NCBI GenBank assembly: GCA_013396755.1
Contig: VWZF01002253.1
Span: 237,123-301,122, forward strand
Source: Sclerurus mexicanus
Taxonomy: Eukaryota; Chordata; Aves; Passeriformes; Furnariidae
Direction of reading: 5' to 3'
DNA length: 64,000 nt
In this document: piece by piece, positions 34,634 to 45,265 of the stretch
How positions within the stretch are numbered: position 1 is the first letter of the stretch
Layout of the letters: each line of letters opens with the position of its first letter
The notes under the pieces: generated by a model
What the model was told of the DNA's origin: nothing
The model's input: only the letters and a program-made list of their open reading frames with translations
The model's database searches: none
Position numbers and translations under genes: made by a program

Positions 34634-36661
34634 GCAAATTATTTACCTGGCCCAAATATGCTCACTTATCCTGCAACTCATGGGAAATTGGAGAAAAAAA
34701 GTATTTGGGGACAGATTTCTGAAAACAAGGGAACAAATGTCCTCATTTTGCTCTCATTAGGTCAGGTAGGCACACAGGGAACAAATATTTCCTATTTGAA
34801 AGGATTACATTTTATTATAAGGGTCTGATATGGCTGAGTTTGGAAAACCCTCTGCTGGGTGGTTAAAAGAGGACTTGATTTATCATCCTCTGGGGTGGCA
34901 ATTTGGTGCGACTTAATAATTTTCCTCCTCCTGAGCAATCAGGAGTTTGCCTATCTTATCCACTTGATTGATGAACAAGGCTCTGGATGCAAGAAGGGAT
35001 GAGCCCTGGGATGGAGGAGGTGGAGAGATGGGGAGTGAGAGATACGTCCCTGGGAGAGCCAGGCTTTGACAAGGCTGATTAAAGGAGAAATGGATTTGGA
35101 AACACGAGGTCAGTGGCTCTGACCAAGCTGCTGCTTCATTTAGAGAGAGGGCGGCTCTGAGGCTCTCCCAGCAGCCCAGAGCTGTCTACAGGGGATGTTT
35201 AATGTCTCTTGGCTGACAGAGAGCTGACAGAAAAGCCCTTCTGCACTCCCAGAGAGACAGGTCTTTGCAGGTGCTGAGGTTTGGAAAGGAGAAGTCAGTC
35301 CCTCCCAGCAGAGCCAACAGGCTTGGCTTTCAGTTTCCTTTGAACGTGGCACAACGTCCAGCTCAGGTATATGGAGCAGCTCCACAAATTACTGGGTCAG
35401 AAGTGATCAGAATTAATATGTGGGGTCATTCAAATCTGTAGCAGCTCTGGCTTGCTTAGGATTAGGTAAATAACAGAGGGAAAAATAAACATTAACAGTA
35501 AAACCCCTGACTGTGACTACTGAATTGCGGGGTCCAACCTGTGCAGAAGGACTCAGTTCAGAGGAGGGTGAAAGGCCTTCTCAGCAGCTTGGGGCTACTC
35601 CCTAATTACTGAATTGTCACATGGATCACCTTCTAAATTTATGGGGTTTTAATTCCAGTGGTAAACATTCACTTGAGGATGGAGATAAGGAAGGTCTGGG
35701 TCTCTGCTCTCAGGAGAACAGAATAATTCTCTTGGTAAAACCATCCCAGTTTAATTAGTCAGTACCAGGGAGACTTTCTTCAGTAGCAGAGAATACAACA
35801 TGTGTTGCTCTCAGCTGCAAATGGTTTAGCAGGGAAGGAGAAATAAAACAGCTTTTCTATGTGACTTTTTATTCTGTCTGTCTGAGGGGTTGAGGTTTGA
35901 GGAGGGAACCAGCTTTCTCAGCTCAGACAGAGCCTGGGCAGGTGATTCCTGCAAAGTTTGTATGTTCTTCTTTCAAATAAAGACAAAAAAATCCCAGAGA
36001 AAATATCAGGTTTGTTGAGGAGAATTCCTCTCTGGCAGTTCCTTGAAGCGCAGCCGCTGGTTTCACCTTCGTTAGCTCCTTAAGGAAAGTTTTTCAACTC
36101 GGTATTAGGCAACAACAATAAAAATAATAAAAAAAAAACCTAACAAATAAAAAAAAAGAAAAAAGGTTGTTTCTTTGAAACGCAAATCCCATTGCAAGGT
36201 CAAGCTGAGATTGTTGCTGCTTTAATAAACACCTCAAATCATCTCTGATTAATTCTAAATAAATTTCATTTGCAATAAGTGATTTCGAGCAAGTGCTGTT
36301 GACACATTGAGCTGATTGAGATTAAGGGGAGAAAGACATGAACAATGGGGTGAGATTAGAAACTCTCTGTCACACAGAGCAGGACCCTGCAGTGGAAGGA
36401 TGACACAATCATTTGTCATGTGCTGGAGGGGAATGAACAAGTGGTTTGTGGGGAGGTGGCCAGAGATCTGGAGCTGCTCAGAAGGCAAAGTCAGTCCAAG
36501 CCACAGGAAAAGCAAAGAGTGGGGCAGCAGGGAGCTTGTTTGGGCTGGTGGCAATGGGACAAGAGTGGCAAAGCAGTGGAAACTTGTGGTCCAAGTGAGT
36601 CGTGTGTAAATGCATGGTAGGGGGAACAATCAATTGATCTGTGGGACCCACTGGTGTAAAT
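34634..36661. other. unique non-coding DNA, ~2 kb
   Basis: Includes an A-rich, G-free run at about 36110-36157 and, just after it, an AT-rich block with ATTTGCAATAA and TTAATTCTAAATAAA words (36230-36280). No exon recognised. Confidence 0.45.
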
Positions 36662-36750
36662 TCATTGAATCATGGAATGGTTTGAGTTGGAAGGGACCTT
36701 AAAGATCCTCTATTTCCAAGCCCTCTGCCGTGGGCAGGGATAATAGACCA
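36662..36750 (-). mobile_element. CR1 fragment, class A 3' end
   Basis: Antisense 'CATTGAATCATGGAATGG', 'AGTTGGAAGGGACCTTAAAG' and 'CTGCCGTGGGCAGGGATAAT', ending 'AGACCAGG'. A deletion removes the CACCTTCCACT block. Confidence 0.92.
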
Positions 36751-37165
36751 GGAGGGGGATTCTCTGCTCGTGGGACTCAGAGACATTCATGTCACTGCCA
36801 GCCCGTGGCTTTCCTCAATTCTCCTTGAGAAACCCTGGCAAAGAGGTGGATTGGCCACATCTTCAAAGCTGGAAGATTGTTCCTCATCCAGCCCCGCTGA
36901 AGGCAGGGAAAACGCCAAATTCCTGTGCTCCCAGAGAGGGTGGATTACAAATCCCCTTTCGGGATATAAGAGCTGATTGGAGGTGATAACTGGGAAGGAT
37001 CTAAGCCCAGTTAGTGGCTGGTTTTCATTGGAATCATCCATTTCAGGGAAAAGGCTGTTTCTCCCTCCTCTTTTCTCCCCCTTCCTCCCCCTCAACTGCT
37101 CTGAGCTTGACAGGGACAGGTCAGTCAGTTCGTCACCACTAATGCTCAGGTATCCAATGCTCCCA

Positions 37166-37378
37166 TCATGGAAAGGGATGCCACAAACTACGCCAGCTTG
37201 CTCCAAGCCCCATCCAACCTGGCCATGGACACTTCCAGGGATGGGGCAACCACAGCTTCTCTGGGCAACCTGTGCCAGGGCCTCCCCCCCACCTCCAAGG
37301 GAAGAATTTCTTCCCAATATCCCATCTAAGCCTGGTGTCTTTAAGTTAAAAGCCATTTCCCCATGTCCCATCTCCTGA
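37166..37378 (-). mobile_element. CR1 class A, antisense part lacking its 3' end (possible inversion)
   Basis: Antisense from 'CATGGAAAGGGATGCCACAA' (the CCATGGGCAGGGACACC block) through 'GCTCCAAGCCCCATCCAACC', 'CACTTCCAGGGATGGGGCAA' and 'GAATTTCTTCCCAATATCCC'. The terminal ~60 bp of the element expected at its left are absent. Just those bases appear in sense orientation 120 bp to the right. Confidence 0.93.
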
Positions 37379-37499
37379 GTGTCGCACCAGGAGTGTATTT
37401 GGAATCCAGGGAGAGTCATGGGAATACAAGACAAATAGTGGTTGTTTCCAGCAGACATTCAATGTTCTGGTTTTCCTGCCTAGGAAAGAGTAACAAGGA

Positions 37500-37590
37500 T
37501 TTCTCCCTGTCCATGGCAGAGGGGTTGAAATTAGTTGATCTTTAAGGTCCCTTCCAACCCAGACCGTTCTATGATTCTGTGTTTCCGTGA
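37500..37590 (+). mobile_element. CR1 class A 3' end, sense partner
   Basis: Sense 'CTCCCTGTCCATGGCAGAGG', 'GATCTTTAAGGTCCCTTCC' and 'GTTCTATGATTCTGTGTTTC'. It begins in the consensus where the antisense piece at 37166 stops. About 120 bp of unassigned sequence (37379-37499) lies between them, so a single inverted insertion with filler is possible but not proven. Confidence 0.92.
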
Positions 37591-38604
37591 TTTATCAGAG
37601 CCAAAGGCACGAGAGAGAATGATGGAACTGGGAAGCAGCTCTTAAGTGTCCTAAAAGGAAAGGAGACAGATGGAGTCAGAGTGGAAATACCCAAAAGGCT
37701 AAAGGGAAGGGAGGGAAAGGGGTGCTGTTGCTTAGAATATTCAAAATAGTCCAGATATATCCTGGGAAATGGCTGCAGGGAAGGAGTCTTTGCTGCCTCT
37801 CAGGTCTCAGTGTCCTAGAATTTCTTTCCAGCTCAGAGAGCAGGGAATTTTGCATATTTTGTGAGACAACAGAAACAGGGCTTTTTTTTTTTTTCAAAGT
37901 CTATAAATGTATTTTAGTCTAATGAAATTACATAACAACACATTCCCCTCCCTCATTAAAGGACATTAATTACAACCTATTTTTTATGAATCTCTTAATT
38001 AGACCTTTACCTATTAACAAAAATCCCACAGAAATTCAGATCATCCCTATTAACAGGTGGGAGACATTTGCCCATGACCCCCCACACTGGCTCTGATATG
38101 AAAAAATCTGATGAAAATTCATTCTTCACTCTAAAAGCAATGACTTATTCAAAAGGAGGAGATGATATTTGTGTACTGGATGAAGTTGCTGGGACTGGTA
38201 CATTTGAAAAATCAGCTCTTCAGGGCAACATAAATAAATATAGCAGAACTCGGAAGAAAATAAAATAGCATGAATCATAAATCAAAGCACTGTAGTGGAG
38301 CTGCAGAGGACATCACAAGTAGATAGGATAACAGAAGGAAATATTGGCTCAGGCATAAATAGCTCTTAATAAATCATCAGCCAACAGGAGCAGGGCAGCA
38401 GAATCCTCACTGGAGATAATGACAGCTGGAAATGTCCTGCTGGGGCTTTTGCATCCCCTGCATACACAGTCCGGAGATCAAGGAATATTCTGGAAACCTC
38501 TCTGAGTCCAGCGTTCAACAGGACTCTCACTGAGAGGAAGAAAGGTTCCAGTTGAGTAGAAATCTGTCTTTGGGGTGCCTGGTGATGACGTGGTCTTGAG
38601 AAGA
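37591..38604. other. unique DNA, AT-rich centre
   Basis: Contains a 13-base T run at about 37882. An AT-rich block at 37915-38040 has two TAATTA cores about 30 bp apart. No repeat family recognised. Confidence 0.45.
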
Positions 38605-39122
38605 CCCACCTTCAGTGCTGCCTCCAGCTCTGGTGTTTCCAGCAAAGGAAGGATATGGAGCTGTTGGAAAGAGTCCAGAGGAGGCACCAAGATGATCAGA
38701 GGGATGGAGCAGCTCTACTGGGAGGAAAGGATGGGAGAGTTGGGATTGTTCAGCCTGGAGAAGTTTAGAAGGTTTAGGGATGACCTCATTGTTGCCTTTC
38801 AGTACCTGAAGGGAGCTAACAAGAAAGATGGAGAGGGACTAATTACAGGGGCCTGGAGTGACAGGACAAGTGGGAATGAATTCAAACTGTTATAATCATT
38901 TAGATTAGATTTTAGGAGACAATTCTTCCCTGTGAGGGTGGTGAGGCTTTGGAACAGGCTGCCTAGGGAAGCTGTGGGTGCTCCATCCCTGGAAATGTCC
39001 AAGGCCAGGTTGGATGGGGCTTGGAGCAACCTGGGCTAGTGGAAGGTGTCACATGGAAGGAGGATTGGAACTAGATAGTCTTTAAGGTCCTTTCCAACCC
39101 AAACCATTCTGTGATTCTATGA
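38605..39122 (+). mobile_element. CR1 fragment, class A, ~520 bp with ORF2 tail
   Basis: Sense copy from 'CACCTTCAGTGCTGCCTCC' to 'CCATTCTGTGATTCTATGAA'. The frame from about 38640 to 38890 reads KMIRGMEQLYWEERMGELG, FSLEKFRR, VAFQYLKGANKKDGEG and DRTSGNEFKLL, the clearest ORF2 C-terminal remnant in the window. A 12-base loss removes the CTGCCCATGG block near 39050. Confidence 0.96.
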
Positions 39123-39417
39123 ATATAGGCCTTAAAACCTGCAGCCATTCCTGTCTTTCCTTGATTCTGTCTGTTACAAATCTATCCCAGTGATCCCAGT
39201 TTTGTCACCATTCATCTTTCCCCAGAGATAACAAAGAGTCTGTAAAGACCTGGACCATATTGGAGCGAGCTGAGAGAAGGAGACCATCTACCCAGACATA
39301 GACTGTCATGATTTTTAACCTCCAAAAGCCTGGTAAAAACAGGATATCAGCTTTCAGTTCCCATTTCCCCAGGGAAATCCAGCCATGAAATATCCAAAGG
39401 AGTGAGGAAAAAAACAT
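39123..39417. other. unique DNA between two CR1 copies
   Basis: Nothing recognised. Confidence 0.45.
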
Positions 39418-39556
39418 AACATAGAATAATGGGACGATTGGGGTTGGAAGGTGCCTTACAGATGATTGAGTTCCATCCCCCTGCCATGGGCAGGGACACC
39501 TTCCACTAGATCAGGTTGCTCAGAGCTCCATCCAAGCTGGCCTTGAACACGTCAGG
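39418..39556 (-). mobile_element. CR1 fragment, class A 3' end
   Basis: Antisense 'AACATAGAATAATGGGACG', 'CCCCTGCCATGGGCAGGGAC', 'CCACTAGATCAGGTTGCTC' and 'GCCTTGAACACGTCAGG'. Confidence 0.94.
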
Positions 39557-40448
39557 AACGAGACTTTAATTCTTCATTGTGGTTCTTTCTTTCAGGGAGT
39601 TGCTGTTGGATATCTCTGCCCTGCACGAGACAGGTGGGCAGAGTATTTGAGTACACTGTGTCCTCTGCTCCCAAAATCAGCAAGGCATTGTTGTTGTGAA
39701 GACAAAACAGGTGTAAGACGCAAAGAAAGAAGGAAAATAAGATCCGTGTCATTTTGCAATCAGTTTTGTAGAAAAAAAAAAGAGTAAATAAAGATTAAAA
39801 CTCCTGTGCTCTGAATTTTATCTGCCTTTGATAGAACTGTCAGTTTTAACACTGCTTTGTTGCTTAACAAAAATGATAAGGTCGGCCATGAATTTGAATA
39901 AAACAAACAACAGCAGCAGGATTGATTGGATTGGTTTTTTTTGTTGCTCCGTTTTGTCCCTTAACCTTGAGGAAAACTGAATGGGGATTAATATGGAAAT
40001 GCATTTTCAACCCTGCATGCGAATATAGAGGCATTTTAATAGTAAGCAAAGCAGAAGCTCCTGCTGATGAACAGCTCCAATCCTTCAGCCTGGCTGGACT
40101 ATTTAGGAAAACATTAGCCTGTGAACAGGCTACTTACCAGCACGTTCACTGGGTTTTATGACCCCAAACACAAATGTACATTTAAATGTCTACAGGCCGT
40201 TCATCACCCAGGGCAAATCCCAGGGTTTTGTTGGAAGTTCCCAAAGACAGGAAATAAAACAGGGCGGTCAGGGTGAGATGTGATTGTGTCTGACAGTGTT
40301 AAGTCACTTCCTGGGAGATGTATTTATAAGGTTATTGGCACTGCCATTGATAGGAAACCCTTGAAGCTTTCAGATTCCAAAGTGGAGCAGCTGCAGGAGA
40401 GCTGATGCCTCTTTTTTAAGACATTACTAAATATTCGACTCATAAGTT
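39557..40448. other. unique non-coding DNA
   Basis: AT-rich with A-run at about 39771-39782. A 79-codon plus-strand frame (39922-40161) has no identifiable motif or splice borders. Confidence 0.45.
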
Positions 40449-40896
40449 GTATCCAGACAAGGGCAACAAAGATGGTGAAGGGTCTGGAACATAAATCCAA
40501 CAAGGAGCAGCTGAGGATACTCAGGTTCTTCAGTTTGAAGAAAAGGAGGCTCAGGGGAAATCTCATTGCCTTCCACAACTCCCTGAAAGGAGGCTGTGGT
40601 GAGGTGGTGGTTGGTCTCCTCTCTCAGGCAACTGGTGATAGGACAAGAAAAATGGCTTCAAGTTGCATCAGGGGAAGTTGAGATTGGATATTGGGAAAAA
40701 TATCTTCATTGAAAGAGTGGCTAAACATTGGAACTGCCCAGGGAAGTGATGGAATCACCATCCCTGGAAGTGTTCAAGAAGTGAATGGATCTGGCATTTC
40801 ACAATATAGTTTAGTGGACATGATGGTGTTTGGTCGAAGGTTGGACTTGATGATCTTGGAGGTCTTTTCCAACCTTAATGATTCAGTGATTCTAAG
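40449..40896 (+). mobile_element. CR1 fragment, class B, ~450 bp
   Basis: Sense copy from 'TATCCAGACAAGGGCAACAA' to 'TTTTCCAACCTTAATGATTC' and 'AGTGATTCTAAGG'. The ORF2 tail reads FFSLKKRRLRGNLIAFHNSL in frame. Divergence is low apart from CpG-like decay. Confidence 0.96.
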
Positions 40897-41297
40897 GATG
40901 TGTGTAAGAGGGGCGATGAAATCCTTGGGACAGTGAAACAGCCATGACAATTTACTCTGCCAATGTCAACCCCTAGCAAAGACCTGCTGGCCACCATGGG
41001 GAAGGTGGAATGGTGGCCATCAGTGTGGGTAAGAGGACTTTCCCACGTTAGACTCTTCTACTGCCCTGGCAGTGGAAGGAACTGACCACTCACGCCCATT
41101 CCCTTGAAATTTATGTGAAATTATACTGGACTTTCAGAGCAGCACATCTGCTCCCCTAGTCTGTGGAGTCAGAAGTTATTTTGGTATGGGGGACAAGACC
41201 AACCCATCCCATAATTGCTTGTATGGCATCATTTTTGATATGAACAAATGTTATGGCTGGTTTTGCCTTACCTGAGAGTAATAGGTCAACTTCTGGT
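40897..41297. other. unique non-coding DNA
   Basis: Nothing recognised. Confidence 0.45.
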
Positions 41298-41402
41298 ATG
41301 GAGTGACCAACCCTGGAAGGGTTCAAAAAATATGTGGCTGTGGCACTTGAGGACATGGTTTAGTGGTGAATGTGGTGCTACGTTGATGGTCAGACTTGAT
41401 CA
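41298..41402 (+). mobile_element. CR1 fragment, class B, truncated at both ends
   Basis: Sense 'GGAGTGACCAACCCTGGAAG', 'GTGGCACTTGAGGACATGG', 'TTTAGTGGTGAATGTGG' and 'GGTCAGACTTGAT'. Unlike other copies it has lost its 3' terminus. It stops at a small palindrome, GACTTGAT-C-ATCAAGTC, at 41394-41410. Confidence 0.9.
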
Positions 41403-41478
41403 TCAAGTCAGTGCTCAGGCGGCAACAGCACATTCAAACCAACATTTTTTCCCCCATCACATATACAATATATATATT

Positions 41479-41608
41479 AAGACCAGACTGGATGAGGCTC
41501 GGAGCAAGCTGGTCTAGTGGAAGTTGTCCCTGCTCACAGCAGGGGGTTGGAACTGGGTGATTTTTAAGGTCCCTTCCAACCCAAACCATTCCATGATTCT
41601 GCGATTCT
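41479..41608 (+). mobile_element. CR1 fragment, class A 3' end
   Basis: Sense 'AAGACCAGACTGGATGAGG', 'CGGAGCAAGCTGGTCTAGTG', 'CACAGCAGGGGGTTGGAACT' and 'TCCATGATTCTGCGATTCT'. It begins directly after a short TA-rich run (41462-41478), a common landing context. Confidence 0.95.
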
Positions 41609-42478
41609 CTGCCTCTGGGATTCACTACAAATAAAGAAGCTTCCCAGGCCCACACCTGAAAGCAGATTTTCGTCTGTTTTGCACTGGGTTGTAGCTTTTA
41701 ATTCTGAGTGTGAGTTTCCCTTCAGATGTCTCATTAGCAGGGTGACATCTTCCTATTAGATCAAAATGTTCAACACAGATTTCTTTGTCTCCACATTGCT
41801 GTCATTTTGTGTTTTGTCAACCCAGCTGATGGATCAGCCTGTTCTGATCTGTCACCCTTTCATGTAAAGCCATTATTACTGTTTTCTCTCTTCCTTGCTC
41901 TTTTCTTTTTTCTTTAAGGCAGCAATAAAAAAATAAATAAGTAAAACTGAAATACACAAAGTATAAACTGTCCTTATGACTGAGTGATTTTCTTGCTGGA
42001 TTAAGCAATTTCTTTTGTGCCAGCACCCCTCATGAAAGCTCAGGATGTTCTTCTTGAGAGCTGCTTTGCCATGATCACCACATGCCTGGCTGCTTTTTTT
42101 TTTTCTTTTTGAAACAAACTCATGATTATTGATATCCAGGCTTTTTCTTCTCAGCTTAGTAGCCAGGAGAGGGGGTCAGTGCTTTGCAAATCAGCCCTGC
42201 CTCAATAAAACAACTTCAAGCAGTTGCTGTGCTGTAAAATGTCACTGGGAACAGTGCAGGGAGGAGGGAAGGGTGGGGAGAGCAGCACCAAGGAGGGAAC
42301 TGGGCCAGTTCTGCAGGAAAAAAGGGAAGTCTTTCCTTGCAAGAGGCCTGGAATGTGTGGAACAGCATAAGAAAAGCAAGAGGGGAAAGGGCAGAGGGAA
42401 GGGATTGCCAGGATGCAACAGAGAATGTCTTTGTGCTGCCCTTGATTCTCACTTCGTATTTGACCCAAAAATAATAAA
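41609..42478. other. unique non-coding DNA
   Basis: Purine-rich around 42240-42420 with A/T homopolymers. A 118-codon frame at 42129-42485 reflects the purine bias; no domain seen. Confidence 0.45.
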
Positions 42479-42733
42479 ATCGTAGAATGAGGTGGGTTGG
42501 AAATGACCTTTAAAGGTCATCTAATCCAACCCCTTGCAGTGAGCAAGGACATCTTCCACTAGACCAAGTCGCTCCAAGCCCTGTTCAACCCGGCCTTGAA
42601 CATTTCCAGGGGGAAGATCCATCCTTCCAGGGATGGGACCTCCATTGCTTCTCTGAGAAAGCTGTTCCAGGGCCTTCCCAACCTCCCAGGGAAGGATTTC
42701 ATCCCAATATCCCATTTAAATCTACCCTGGCAG
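42479..42733 (-). mobile_element. CR1 fragment, class E, with a small internal duplication
   Basis: Antisense from 'AATCGTAGAATGAGGTGGG' through 'CCCTTGCAGTGAGCAAGGAC' and 'CACTAGACCAAGTCGCTCC' to 'AATATCCCATTTAAATC'. The words TTTCCAGGG and CTTCCAGGGATGGG occur ~25 bases apart (42602-42640), so the normal TTCCAGGGATGGGG block is duplicated with spacer. Confidence 0.94.
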
Positions 42734-43672
42734 ATGCTGGTTGGATTGGTGGTTTTCTCCCTCTTTTTAAACATGACTTTTCTTCAGACTTCAGAGATGT
42801 GTCCATGGACACATTTATCTCATGGGAGATAAATCCAGAGAGCTCCTGTTTTCACTGAAAATCCCTTGAGAAACTCTTCCTGACACAGGAATGTTTTCTC
42901 ATGTCCTCTCTGGTGTAGCTAAATTGGGATGAAAACACCATCCAGAGGCATCAACTCAAGGCTGCGGCATTTCAGCGTGAATATTCACCTGGGGAAGGAT
43001 GATTTTGGCTTTGAAGACCTGACAATTTATTGAGAGAGCAGCCACAGCCTCATTAGGCTCTTCATTTGTTAAATAAGGAACAGAGGGATTAAGCAACCTG
43101 CTGGTAACAAAGCCAGACTTCTGTGCTACAGCTTGAAATGTCAGTTCAGAGAGGAATGAAAATATCACACCAGAAAAGTTTTGCCACCTTGCAAAATATA
43201 GACATCAACGTGAGATGGGAGGCGACAAAGCTGAGAGGCAACTGGTGCGTTTGGGCAAACACCAAAAATAACTCGTCCTCCAATACCAGGGCTTGTTCAC
43301 TGGAACCACAGAGGAAATGAGATCTGAGCACGGTCCTGGAGAGGGTTTGGTGAGGTATTTTCAGGAAACATCAGGAGTTATTCCTGTGTTTGGACCGAAA
43401 AGATCCCACCTGGCTTAATTGTGTGAGCTCAGGAAGACAAGCTCAGCACTTCAGTGAGCAGAGCAAAGCCAGCAGGGGAACATCTTTTATGAGAGGAGAC
43501 CTTGGGCAGGTTAGAAAAATGTAGGCTAAGAGGACATTTCTTTATCACAGTTTTAAAACAACTTTAAAAGCTTCAGCAGCACAATTTTAAATCAACTGGC
43601 TGGTTTTAGGCAGCGCCTGCAGAATCTCTACATAAAGAAGGCAGAGAATGGGTTGAAAGTCATTGATCTAAT
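42734..43672. other. unique non-coding DNA
   Basis: No repeat or exon recognised. Confidence 0.45.
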
Positions 43673-43772
43673 ACAGAATCAGAGAATATCCTGAGTTGGG
43701 AGGGATCCACAAGGACCATCAAGTCAACTCTTGGCCCTGCACAGGGCAATCCCGAGAATCCCACCATGTGCC
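43673..43772 (-). mobile_element. CR1 fragment, class C 3' end
   Basis: Antisense 'CAGAATCAGAGAATATCCTG', 'AGTTGGGAGGGATCCACAAG', 'CTTGGCCCTGCACAGGGCAA' and 'GAATCCCACCATGTGCC'. Confidence 0.92.
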
Positions 43773-44525
43773 AGACAGACAGTGTTGTCATAGAGAAAAT
43801 GGCAGAAGAAAAAAACCCCAAAGAATAAAAATAAAAAAACCAGGCATATATTTAAGAAATAGTAAGAACATGAAGGTCACGGAACAACCTCCCAGCTGGA
43901 GCCAAGAGAACCAGATCAACTACAAGAAACAAGCCCAGGTCATGAGATGTTGCTTGACTATTGCACAAGCATTTCCTGATTGTACCATAACTGGTTTTCT
44001 TGTTGTTTGGTTTTGTTGTTTTGTTTTATTTTGCTTTTTCCTCTACAAGAACTTTTATGGTCCCTGATGTCTGTTCTGGTCTGTTAGAGGTTGTTAAATC
44101 CAATAACCCAATATATGAGAAACTGCTGTAGCTGCTGTCCCCAGGTACAGCCAGTGGTAAAACTGAGCACATTTCCCAGTCACCTGTTTTATTTTATATT
44201 GATATTCATATTTATATTTTTTAATATATATATATGCATGTATGAATGCACATGGCCATCCACACAGATCAATACAGACAGAAAACACAAAACAACACTT
44301 AAAAAACATCCGTTTAAATACACAGCACTCCCAGAAACACGAACAGCACCAACGAATTGATCCTGTTCCTTCTTTCCAGCCAACCAGGACTGAAGCTGCT
44401 GCAGGAACACTCATGCACAGAACATGGATTTCTCCTGTAACTAGTCTTGGATGGACTATTCTTCAGCTGGTCTTCAAGTCCCCAGGTCTCCTCAGTTGCT
44501 GCCACCTGGACATTTGAGCCCTGAT
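43773..44525. other. unique DNA with A-rich and TA-rich tracts
   Basis: An A-rich run (43805-43840) follows the class C fragment. A TA-rich stretch with ATATATATAT lies around 44195-44245. Nothing else recognised. Confidence 0.5.
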
Positions 44526-44820
44526 GAATCAAGGAATCATAGAATATCCTGAATTGGAAGGGACCCACAAGGATCATGAAGTCCAGCTCCTGGCCCTGGA
44601 CAGAACAATTCCAAGAATCCCACCATGTGCCTGAGAGCATTGTCCAAATGCTCCTTGAGCTCTGTCAGGCTTGGCTCTGTAAACATTGCCCTGGGGACCC
44701 TCTTCCAGTGCCCACCCATCCTCTGGGGGAAGAACCTTTTCCTGATATCCAACCTAAACCTCCCATGACAGAGTTTTATGACATTCCCTTGGTCCTGTCA
44801 CTCTTCATGACAGCAGAGAT
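44526..44820 (-). mobile_element. CR1 fragment, class C, ~295 bp
   Basis: Antisense from 'GAATCAAGGAATCATAGAAT' through 'GGACCCACAAGGATCATG', 'GTGCCTGAGAGCATTGTCC', 'CCATCCTCTGGGGGAAGAAC' and 'CTGATATCCAACCTAAACC' to 'GACAGCAGAGATT'. It ends at a run of ten G (44822-44831). Confidence 0.95.
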
Positions 44821-44969
44821 TGGGGGGGGGGAGTTGACCAGATCAACCCACACTGCCCAGTAGCCTCTGGACAGCAGAGCAGCCCCTCTTGTCCCCTCTC
44901 TCCTCTCATTTCCCTTGCTTTCTTCTACCCAGCACATGTTGATCCCTCACTTTTCCTGATTCTGGCCCT

Positions 44970-45265
44970 TAGAATCACAGAGTCATTAAGGTTGGAAAAG
45001 ACCTCCAAGATACCAAGTCCAGCCTTTGACCCAACACCACCATTCCCACTAAACCATATCACAAAGTGCCATTTCCACTCATTTTTGAGCACTCCCAGGG
45101 ATGGTGATTCCACCACTTCCCTGGACCTGTTCCAGTGCTAAACCACTCTTTCAATGATGAAATCTTTCCTGATATCCAACATGAGCCTCTCCTGGCACAA
45201 CTTGAGGCCATTTCCCCTTGTCCTACCACTTTTTGCTGGAGACAAGAGGCCGATCCCCTTTTCCT
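44970..45265 (-). mobile_element. CR1 fragment, class B, ~295 bp
   Basis: Antisense from 'TAGAATCACAGAGTCATTAA' through 'GACCCAACACCACCATTCCC', 'GGGATGGTGATTCCACCAC' and 'TTTCCTGATATCCAACATG' to 'GGAGACAAGAGGCCGATCCC'. It is the fourth antisense copy in a row since 42.5 kb. Confidence 0.95.

Noticed and set aside
36787..37458. 223-codon open frame on the minus strand, the longest in the window
   Set aside because: About a third of it is an out-of-register reading of the class A CR1 at 37166-37378. No domain, no splice context, no protein-like composition.
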